Below are positions 33,627 through 39,638 of a stretch of DNA of 39,638 nucleotides, piece after piece. The position numbers and the translations under genes were made by a program. The DNA is taken from positions 1 through 39,638 of the forward strand of contig CALWON010000013.1 in NCBI GenBank assembly GCA_944383165.1, read 5' to 3'. This DNA is from an uncultured Oscillospiraceae bacterium (lineage in GTDB: Bacteria > Bacillota > Clostridia > Oscillospirales > Oscillospiraceae). The notes beneath the pieces are model-generated. The model did not search any database. It worked only from the letters and a program-made list of their open reading frames with translations, and was not told the DNA's origin. The number at the start of each line of letters is the position of its first letter. Within the stretch, counting starts at the first letter, position 1.

Positions 33627-34517
33627 TCATCCTAGCAGGTATTCTAAATCAGAAAGGCATACACCTTGATGTAGTGCCATCCCAATCCCATATCCAATTA
33701 CTTTTGCAAATTCATTCACCTGTCTGTCAATCTCTTTTGGGGTTACAAAAAGCCCCTCTCCCTGTTCTAATAGGGGGTGAGTCTGTCCATGCAGTAAATC
33801 AATCGCCAGTGTCCTTGCCTCAACCACAGTGGGTACCCCTATTGAAATAACAGGAACTCCTAAAGAACGCTCATTCAGCCCAATCCTGTGATTCCCCACT
33901 CCAGACCCCGGTGTAATGCCTGTATCACACAACTGCACCGTTTTACACAGACGCTCCAGGGAACGGGCTGCCAGTGCATCCACCGCAATGACACAGCTTG
34001 GCTTTACCTTTTCACATACTGCCTGTACCAACTCTCCACTTTCTATTCCTGTGGTTCCTAAAACTTCAGTTGCCAGAGATATCACTGGACGAAACCCACC
34101 AAACTGTTCTGGCATATGTTCCACCAGATGACGGGTAACTAACGTATAATCATGGACTTTGGGTCCCAGTGCATCTGGTGTAATGGCTCTATTTCCCAAT
34201 CCTGCCACCAATACAAGCCCCTGTGTCTGCTTTGGCTGCAATAACTGGGACAATTCTTTTGCCATCACCTGAATTGCCCGCTGAAAAATTCCTTCTTCCC
34301 CTGTCAGCAATCCCTCTAAATTGACAGTAATATAAGTTCCCACTGGTTTTTTGAGGGCATGTTCGCCTCTCTCATCTAAAATCCTGACTTCTTCACATAC
34401 AAAGCCCTCACATTGGTATTCTTTGGCTTTTACACCTTGTAGTGTGGTAGTTTCTTTTGCCCCCTCCTCCCACAACTCCTTGGCTTCCAGTGCCAAATCA
34501 GTTCGGATATTGTTCAT
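33627..34517 (-). CDS. gpr: GPR endopeptidase (germination protease)
   Basis: 296 residues. It begins with a short propeptide-like RTDLALEA segment. GLGNRAITPDALGP is at 106-119, with D115 and D180 (in VIAVDALAARS) matching the conserved acidic residues of this atypical aspartic protease. GPR is made in the forespore, self-processes, and degrades small acid-soluble proteins at germination. AGCAGGTG is a moderate ribosome binding site. A terminator separates it from the upstream spoIIQ-like gene. I could not identify a clear sigma-F or sigma-G promoter in the short gap. Confidence 0.95.
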   Translation of the reverse strand: MNNIRTDLALEAKELWEEGAKETTTLQGVKAKEYQCEGFVCEEVRILDERGEHALKKPVGTYITVNLEGLLTGEEGIFQRAIQVMAKELSQLLQPKQTQGLVLVAGLGNRAITPDALGPKVHDYTLVTRHLVEHMPEQFGGFRPVISLATEVLGTTGIESGELVQAVCEKVKPSCVIAVDALAARSLERLCKTVQLCDTGITPGSGVGNHRIGLNERSLGVPVISIGVPTVVEARTLAIDLLHGQTHPLLEQGEGLFVTPKEIDRQVNEFAKVIGYGIGMALHQGVCLSDLEYLLG

Positions 34518-34534
34518 ATTTTACACCTGCTTTT

Positions 34535-34570
34535 AAAAATAGCTGCAACTCATAGAATTGCAGCTATTTT
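34535..34570 (-). terminator. terminator between the spoIIQ-like gene and gpr
   Basis: A 13-bp perfect stem (AAAATAGCTGCAA at 34536-34548 with its complement at 34558-34570) and a 9-base loop. On the minus strand it runs into TTTTTAAAA, so it should end the spoIIQ-like transcript before gpr. Confidence 0.8.
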
Positions 34571-34576
34571 CCTTCC

Positions 34577-35329
34577 TTATTTTTCTGGCAAGTAGTTCAG
34601 AGGGTCTACTGCCTGCTCGTCTGCTGTCATTTCCAGATGCAAATGGCTTTTCAGTCCACTTTCTGCAATGGCTGTATCTCCAATCTGCCCCAAAATACTT
34701 CCTGTATCAACAGCATCTCCCACAGATACTGGTGGATTGGATGCCAAATTAGAATAGGTTGCCACAACTCCATCTGGCTGCTGTACCACAACAGTCACAC
34801 CCATCAATGCATCCTCATACACATCCACAACTTGACCTTCTCCTGCTGCCATTACATTCCACCCAGCCTCAGCAGAAATATCAATTCCATTGTGGGTTCT
34901 CCAGTCTCCCATGGTCACATCATAGGACAGGGTTTCTAAACTGAAGGTACGCAAAATTTCCCCTTTTACCGGCCAGGTATACACCACAGGTTTGTGCTCT
35001 TCCTGTTGCGCTTCTGGAGCTTCTGGTGTTTCCTGTGTTGGTTCCACTGCCTCTGGGTCATCTGGCATGGATTCCTGTACAGGTTTCTCTGTTTCTGTTG
35101 TCTCCTGTTTGGTTTCCTGCTCTGGCTTTGGTGTGGTGACAGATGCACTGCTGTCTGGTAATGTGATGCTGGGGTTTGCGGTGACTGATTTGGATTCTTC
35201 TTCTACATTGACAAAATCAATCAAAAAATAGCCCGAAATTCCAATTGCGGCTACGCACAGGAATAGGACTATGTAGAAGCCCTTTCCCAGTACGAATTCG
35301 CCCAGTTTTCCCAAGCGATTGTGTTTCAT
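34577..35329 (-). CDS. spoIIQ: M23/LytM-domain sporulation protein, SpoIIQ-like
   Basis: 250 residues. There is a short cytoplasmic N-terminus, one membrane helix (about 18-38), a Glu/Pro/Thr-rich linker (about 45-112) and a C-terminal LytM domain. The domain has all zinc ligands: H146 and D150 in THNGIDI, H231 in HLHLE, with H229 as the second catalytic His. SpoIIQ spans the forespore membrane and pairs with SpoIIIAH across the intermembrane space; in Bacillus its LytM site is degenerate, while clostridial forms keep it. The sigma-F-type promoter at 35351-35380 supports this over a general M23 endopeptidase. GGAGGTGG precedes the ATG. No spoIIIA gene is in the window. Confidence 0.8.
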   Translation of the reverse strand: MKHNRLGKLGEFVLGKGFYIVLFLCVAAIGISGYFLIDFVNVEEESKSVTANPSITLPDSSASVTTPKPEQETKQETTETEKPVQESMPDDPEAVEPTQETPEAPEAQQEEHKPVVYTWPVKGEILRTFSLETLSYDVTMGDWRTHNGIDISAEAGWNVMAAGEGQVVDVYEDALMGVTVVVQQPDGVVATYSNLASNPPVSVGDAVDTGSILGQIGDTAIAESGLKSHLHLEMTADEQAVDPLNYLPEK

Positions 35330-35350
35330 ATCGAAACCACCTCCGAACTC

Positions 35351-35380
35351 TATTGTTACCAGCTCTCTCCATCCCTATAC
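35351..35380 (-). promoter_or_regulatory. sigma-F-type promoter of the spoIIQ-like gene
   Basis: On the minus strand GTATA (35376-35380), 15 bases, GGTAACAATA (35351-35360). Both match the forespore sigma-F consensus (GYWTA and GGnRAnAnTW) with no mismatch that I can see. The start site would fall at about 35344, so the mRNA would begin almost at its ribosome binding site. Confidence 0.7.
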
Positions 35381-35448
35381 AGGTTTTGGGTATTTTTCTT
35401 CCATTCGATTCCTTTGTGTATGTTGTATTACTACATGGCATTTTATGA

Positions 35449-35454
35449 TATAAT
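35449..35454 (+). promoter_or_regulatory. extended -10 promoter of the M16 peptidase gene
   Basis: TATAAT with TG one base upstream (35446-35447). The -35 is poor (TTGTAT sits 20 bases away). Expected start near 35461, about 25 bases ahead of the gene. Confidence 0.55.
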
Positions 35455-35487
35455 AGACCTAAATTTTGCGATAAAGGAGAGTAGATT

Positions 35488-36762
35488 ATGCACGAGGTGA
35501 TCACACTATGCAACGGTGTGCGTATTTTAACAGAACATATGCCAAATGTACGTTCTGCCGCTATTGGTTTTTTTATTGGGGTAGGCTCCCGACACGAAAC
35601 AGACTTTGAAAATGGTGCAGCCCATTTTATTGAGCATATGCTATTCAAAGGCACCACAACCCGTTCTGCCTCTGCACTTGCCAAAGAAATGGATGCTTTG
35701 GGTGGGCAAGTAAACGCATATACCACCAAAGAAAACACCTGTTTTTATGCCCGCTGTCTGGATACCCACTTAGACCGCACCATTTCTCTCTTGTGTGACA
35801 TGCTCTTTTGCTCCACCTTTGAACAGGAAAATGTATTATTAGAGCGTGGTGTCATTCTCGAAGAAATTGATATGTATGAAGATACCCCAGAAGATTTATG
35901 TGCAGAACAACTTTCTATGGCAATCTATCAGGATACCCCTTTGGGTCGCCCCATTCTGGGGAAAGCCTCCACATTGTCACAGATGGATGGGGACTGGCTC
36001 CGAACTTGGCATGATAACCACTATTGTTCCACTTCCATTGTTGTCTCCCTCGCCGGCAGCTTTACAGATGCCCATGTACAGACATTGATTGATTATCTGA
36101 ACACCCTTCCAAAACGCCAGCGTTCAGAACAAATTTCTGCCAGTTATCGCCCTGCTGTAACGGTAAGAGAAAAAGCCATTGAACAAAATCATTTGATTTT
36201 GGCATTCCCAGGTCTGCCCTTTCCTGACCCTCGACGCTATCAGTTGATTTTACTCAATTCCATTTTAGGTGGTGGCTGTTCCTCTCGTCTCTTTCAGGAA
36301 CTGCGTGAGCAGCGTGGTCTGTGCTATACCATCTATTCCTATCTGTCTGACTATGTAGACACAGGATTTGTGGGAATCTATGCTGCACTTGGTCAGGAGC
36401 AGGAGCAAATGGCTCTGGATACCATTGCATCCATTGTACAAACTCTGGCTGAACATGGTCCCTCACAGGAAGAATTGACCCGGGTAAAGGAACAGACTAA
36501 AGCAAACATTCTTATGGGTACAGAATCGGTACAGGCTCGTATGAGCCATATGGGTGTCTCCACTCTGTCCTATGGTCGGATTAAGGAAATAGAAGAAATT
36601 TTAGACGCCTATGACCAAATTACCTGTGCTCAATTAAAATCCCTTGCACAGGAAATTTTCTCGTTTTCTCATGCCTCATTTTCCGCTGTTGGTCAAATTC
36701 AATCCAGTGACTCTTATCAGGATTGGCTCTCTACTCATGAAAAGACAAGTATAATAAAATAA
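35488..36762 (+). CDS. M16 family zinc peptidase (insulinase/processing-peptidase-like, YmxG type)
   Basis: 424 residues. The inverted zinc motif HFIEH (HxxEH) is at 46-50 and the distal zinc Glu at about 126 (ILEEIDMYED). The C-terminal half carries the second M16 fold with the GGGCSSRLFQELREQRGLCY segment typical of M16 C-terminal domains. It lacks a signal peptide. The closest known type is YmxG/MlpA of Bacillus, often found near dut, pnp or dapG; none of those is here, nor a second M16 partner. GATAAAGGAGAGT precedes the ATG. Substrate unknown; active site intact. Confidence 0.92.
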   Translation: MHEVITLCNGVRILTEHMPNVRSAAIGFFIGVGSRHETDFENGAAHFIEHMLFKGTTTRSASALAKEMDALGGQVNAYTTKENTCFYARCLDTHLDRTISLLCDMLFCSTFEQENVLLERGVILEEIDMYEDTPEDLCAEQLSMAIYQDTPLGRPILGKASTLSQMDGDWLRTWHDNHYCSTSIVVSLAGSFTDAHVQTLIDYLNTLPKRQRSEQISASYRPAVTVREKAIEQNHLILAFPGLPFPDPRRYQLILLNSILGGGCSSRLFQELREQRGLCYTIYSYLSDYVDTGFVGIYAALGQEQEQMALDTIASIVQTLAEHGPSQEELTRVKEQTKANILMGTESVQARMSHMGVSTLSYGRIKEIEEILDAYDQITCAQLKSLAQEIFSFSHASFSAVGQIQSSDSYQDWLSTHEKTSIIK

Positions 36763-36767
36763 TAGAA

Positions 36768-36810
36768 AAGACAGCAGAATGTAAGTGGTTTTCTTACACT
36801 CTGCTGTCTT
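36768..36810. terminator. terminator between M16 peptidase and GH42 genes
   Basis: An 18-bp stem with one mismatch (36768-36785 with 36793-36810). The minus-strand side leads into CTTTTC, so it mainly ends the GH42 transcript, with a weaker effect on the plus strand. Confidence 0.8.
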
Positions 36811-36828
36811 ACTACTTTCAATCAGTTT

Positions 36829-38784
36829 TTACATTGTTGTTTGATGGATTGCACATTGGAAGGGTGCTAATGTCTGGTTTTCATATGTCACCTCATGGGC
36901 GTTGTGGTTGAGAACCATACAAATTCGGTCTTTTCCCTCTCCACGCCACACTACCTCCACACTAGATTCTGTGTGAATGGTTGGTATATTCTGCTCCGCT
37001 GTCACCTGTTCCAGAATTTCTTCCAAAACCGATTCTTCCAACCCACAGCCCACATAATACACATAGCCATCTTTTTGCTGTTTCTTTGTCACAGCCACAA
37101 ATTCCTGATAAAACTCATCTTGGTATCGCAACAACACTTGGGCATCACTGACCATCAGCATATCACGGAAAATACCTCCATTACCCTGCACATGCTTTAG
37201 TTCTCCTTCTCCCGCCAATGGAAATACTTGCCCATCTTGCAGACTTTCGGTTTCCACCACACACACACCAGCAAAGGAGTCAAAATCCACTGGAATCTGT
37301 TTCCCAAAAACAAGATTGTTGTCAGTATCTTTTACAAAATCACGATAAGTCAAAATCAGTGTCCCACCCTGTTCCACAAACTCCATACATTTTTTTTGAA
37401 ACTCTGGTTTTGTAATCATCATCTGTGGCAGAATCAGCACCTTATACCCTGTCAAATCACTATGGATTGGAATGACATCCACAGGAACATTTCTGTCATA
37501 GAAAAACTTATGATATTGTCTCATCTCCGCTTCACAATCTAACAGAACACTTTGTCTCTGAATACGGAAAGCGGCAAGAGAGTCATAATCATATACAATG
37601 GCAACCTGACTTTGAATGGGTGTTTCCAAGACATTTTCATACTGTTTTATGTGCTGGAAAAAGCTCTGTACCTCATAGAACTTTCTTCTTTTTACATTGT
37701 CTGCATCTAAAACACCATAGCAAAATTGCTCTGCGCCTTTGGTTGCTCCACGATATCGGAAAAAGAACAGAGATTCACAGCCATGAGCCATTCCCTGATA
37801 CGCCCATAGCTTCGCCTGATTGGGTCTGGGAGAAAATCCAGTGACATCATGCCCCTGTGCCCCCATAATTGCCTCTGTAATCCAAAAGTTTTTCTGCTTC
37901 AACCCTCTGATGTAGTCCAATCCAAAGGCAATTTCATGGGGTGGAAGTGGCTCTCGCTGTCCGCCCCACACTGGATAGTTGTTATAGGCGGCAAGATCCA
38001 GACATTTGGATACAACAGAGTAGTCTACATGTTTTCCCAACCCACCACCAGGAAAATCATGTATGACCACCACATTTGGGATAATCTCTTTTAAAAGATT
38101 GCTTTGGAACTCTGCAAATCGAACGATGCTTTCACTGCGAAATCTCTCCCAATCCAGCCGAAGGGCAGGATTGTGGGTTGTAATGGTCTGTGTAGGAATG
38201 GGGATTTCATCAAACGCATTATACTCCTGAGACCAGAAGGTTGTTCCATAGGTCTGATTCAGTCTGTCTATATCTCCCTCAAACTTTTTCTCTAAATAGG
38301 TACGGAAGGCATTTCTGCACTGATGACAGTAGCAGATGTCGCTGCCCTCATGTCCCAGTTCATTGTCAATCTGCCATGCAACAACTGCTGTCTCATATTT
38401 GTAGTGCTCTGCCATTGCTCGGATAATCCGCTCTGAATATTGATACATAAGCTGGCTGTTAAAGCAATAGACATGCCGTCCCCCAAAGGTACGTTTGGTT
38501 CCATTTTCAAACTCTGATAAAATATCAGGGTGTTTTTTGGCAAGCCATGCTGGGATGGTTGCAGTAGGAGTTCCCAGTACAACCTTTAAGCCATGGGCTT
38601 TTGCTTGTTCTATCACATGGTCAAAAAAGGAAAAGTCAAATTGCCCCTCTGTCTTTTCCATGAGATGCCATGCAAATTCTGCAATACGAATCACATTGCA
38701 TCCCAATTCACAAATTGTATCCAAATCTTTCTCCAGTATGGAGATCTCCCACTGTTCAGGATAGTAATCTACACCTAACCACAT
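36829..38784 (-). CDS. GH42 beta-galactosidase
   Basis: 651 residues from the ATG at 38784. The protein starts MWLGVDYYPEQW, the hallmark opening of GH42. The acid/base Glu is E142 in WQIDNELG and the nucleophile is E304 in FWITEA. The structural zinc cysteines C107, C151, C153 and C156 (CYCHQC) match those of the Thermus enzyme almost residue for residue. A trimerisation-type flavodoxin-like domain and a short C-terminal beta domain follow. No signal peptide, so it acts on imported beta-galactosides such as galacto-oligosaccharides. The GTG at 38811 is a less likely start, though AGGTGA before the ATG is weak. There is no adjacent transporter or regulator. Confidence 0.93.
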   Translation of the reverse strand: MWLGVDYYPEQWEISILEKDLDTICELGCNVIRIAEFAWHLMEKTEGQFDFSFFDHVIEQAKAHGLKVVLGTPTATIPAWLAKKHPDILSEFENGTKRTFGGRHVYCFNSQLMYQYSERIIRAMAEHYKYETAVVAWQIDNELGHEGSDICYCHQCRNAFRTYLEKKFEGDIDRLNQTYGTTFWSQEYNAFDEIPIPTQTITTHNPALRLDWERFRSESIVRFAEFQSNLLKEIIPNVVVIHDFPGGGLGKHVDYSVVSKCLDLAAYNNYPVWGGQREPLPPHEIAFGLDYIRGLKQKNFWITEAIMGAQGHDVTGFSPRPNQAKLWAYQGMAHGCESLFFFRYRGATKGAEQFCYGVLDADNVKRRKFYEVQSFFQHIKQYENVLETPIQSQVAIVYDYDSLAAFRIQRQSVLLDCEAEMRQYHKFFYDRNVPVDVIPIHSDLTGYKVLILPQMMITKPEFQKKCMEFVEQGGTLILTYRDFVKDTDNNLVFGKQIPVDFDSFAGVCVVETESLQDGQVFPLAGEGELKHVQGNGGIFRDMLMVSDAQVLLRYQDEFYQEFVAVTKKQQKDGYVYYVGCGLEESVLEEILEQVTAEQNIPTIHTESSVEVVWRGEGKDRICMVLNHNAHEVTYENQTLAPFQCAIHQTTM

Positions 38785-38857
38785 GATTGTTTCACCTGCT
38801 TCACCTTTCACTATTTTAAGAGCACTACAAAGAACAGTCTAACTTGCTCTGCTCATC

Positions 38858-38886
38858 ATTGTACTGTATTGGTTCACAGGAAACAA
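38858..38886 (-). promoter_or_regulatory. candidate promoter of the GH42 gene
   Basis: On the minus strand TTGTTT (38881-38886), 17 bases, TACAAT (38858-38863), about 75 bases upstream of the start. Some readthrough from trmO, which ends at 38919 without a clear terminator, is also possible. Confidence 0.6.
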
Positions 38887-38918
38887 GCAAAATCTTCCTG
38901 ATATTTGCATATCTTAGT

Positions 38919-39602
38919 TTATTCCAAAATAGACTCAATCCATAGTTGAATGTCTACCACTCTAAACTTTACCTCATACCCACCAAAACACATTCCATAC
39001 ACTCTTTTGGGGTCATTTTGATAGGTTGGTCTGGGGTCTTGAGATAAAATCCCTACCAGAGCCTTTCTTTTTTCCTCACATACATTGGAAAGCAGGTTGT
39101 TTGGATCGACAACCTGTAAAGTAGCCTCTTTTGGTGTGCTTGCAAATCCTCCCACTGCCTCTGGATGACAGTCTGCATAGGGCAAATATGGCTTAATATC
39201 ATAAATGGGAGTACCATCCATTAAATCAACCCCTGAGACATAAAGAACTGGACCATCATTTTGTGTATATTCCACTTTCTCCAATCTAACACAGGATAAC
39301 CCTATAGCATTGGGACGAAAGGGTGATCTGGTAGCGAATACCCCCATCCGTTTGTTACCACCCAAACGGGGTGGTCGTACGGTGGGTGACCACTGCTCCC
39401 GCACTGCCTCAGAAAACTGCCAGATGAGCCAAATATGTGTAAAATCCCCCAGCCCCCTGACCGCATCTGGATTGCGATAGTCTGGTTCAAACACAATCTT
39501 CCCTTCCACTTCCTGAACCAATCCACTTTGCCTTGGTATTCCAAATTTCGTCTTAAAGTCTGTCTGTATTCTGGCAATCACTTTGAAATGATGTAGTTCC
39601 AT
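38919..39602 (-). CDS. trmO: tRNA (N6-threonylcarbamoyladenosine37-N6)-methyltransferase TrmO
   Basis: 227 residues, the usual length. An N-terminal TsaA beta-barrel (about 1-145) has GDFTHIWLIWQF, PPRLGGNKRMGVFATRS and FRPNAIGLSCVRLE. The C-terminal part has IYDIKPYLPYADC and the AFG-like DPRPTY motif near 190. TrmO uses SAM to methylate t6A37 to m6t6A37 in tRNA(Thr). It is one of few SAM methyltransferases with a single-barrel fold. AGGAGT lies 7 bases before the ATG at 39602. It is on the minus strand, just inside the right edge. Confidence 0.94.
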   Translation of the reverse strand: MELHHFKVIARIQTDFKTKFGIPRQSGLVQEVEGKIVFEPDYRNPDAVRGLGDFTHIWLIWQFSEAVREQWSPTVRPPRLGGNKRMGVFATRSPFRPNAIGLSCVRLEKVEYTQNDGPVLYVSGVDLMDGTPIYDIKPYLPYADCHPEAVGGFASTPKEATLQVVDPNNLLSNVCEEKRKALVGILSQDPRPTYQNDPKRVYGMCFGGYEVKFRVVDIQLWIESILE

Positions 39603-39638
39603 AATAAATACTCCTGTCTATTTGCTTATTGTACCATT

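Noticed and set aside
34518..34576. A sigma-G or sigma-F promoter for gpr
   Set aside because: CAATTCTA vaguely resembles a sigma-G -10, but no -35 stands at the right distance and the segment is inside a terminator stem.
35217..35738. A 173-codon minus-strand frame over the M16 gene start and spoIIQ region
   Set aside because: Antisense to the M16 zinc motif region and it reads through the sigma-F promoter; a shadow of real genes.
1..39638. tRNA or rRNA genes, CRISPR repeats, insertion sequences
   Set aside because: No cloverleaf-like segment with a CCA end, no regularly spaced repeats and no transposase-like frame was found by eye; the gaps between genes are too short to hold most of these.

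Overview
The window comes from an endospore-forming, anaerobic member of the Clostridia, most like the Oscillospiraceae/Ruminococcaceae. The evidence is three sporulation genes (spoIIE, gpr, a spoIIQ-like LytM gene), oxygen-independent hemZ, a ProRS without the bacterial editing insertion, the Asp23/DAK2 pair typical of low-GC Gram-positives, and moderate GC with mostly strong AGGAGG-type ribosome binding sites. The genus cannot be fixed from this stretch. Most of it is ordinary chromosomal core; I see no prophage, insertion sequence, CRISPR array, rRNA or tRNA.

Layout. (1) 1-6749, plus strand: 3' end of gdpP, then rplI, dnaB, tilS, hpt and ftsH, a housekeeping run ending in a strong terminator shared with the next operon. 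(2) 6848-8866, minus: Asp23/YloU-type gene and DAK2/FakA-type kinase. (3) 9148-11487, plus: spoIIE with its own terminator. (4) 11562-15017, minus: mnmG, a metallo-beta-lactamase-fold hydrolase and an unrecognised 180-aa gene. (5) 15195-23101, plus: recJ, relA/spoT, dtd, a glyoxalase-II-like hydrolase, hemZ and a uridine-kinase-like P-loop kinase, followed by a GH13 alpha-glucosidase (23192-25066). (6) 25067-25500: a small AT-rich island with one 82-aa gene, a perfect inverted repeat upstream and a terminator hairpin downstream. (7) 25551-26676, minus: rpsF-ssb-rpsR with a structured leader. (8) 26821-28534, minus: a niaR-type niacin repressor followed by an orphan PTS-EIIC-like membrane protein, separated by a perfect 44-bp palindrome on a sigma-A promoter. 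(9) 28692-31741, plus: proS and a sodium:amino-acid symporter. (10) 31764-35329, minus: MATE transporter, small membrane protein, gpr and spoIIQ-like gene, the last with a near-consensus sigma-F promoter. (11) 35488-36762, plus: M16 peptidase. (12) 36829-39602, minus: GH42 beta-galactosidase and trmO.

How they work together: regions 1, 5 and 7 cover replication and repair (dnaB, recJ, ssb), translation (rplI, rpsF, rpsR, tilS, dtd), the stringent and c-di-AMP signals (relA, gdpP) and protein quality control (ftsH). Regions 3 and 10 supply the SpoIIE phosphatase that activates sigma-F, a likely sigma-F target (spoIIQ-like) and the germination protease. The most interesting piece is region 8: promoter, operator, repressor and an adjacent membrane protein form a compact unit that suggests a niacin-controlled transporter of a family not usually given that role. 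This is an inference from context, not a demonstrated function.
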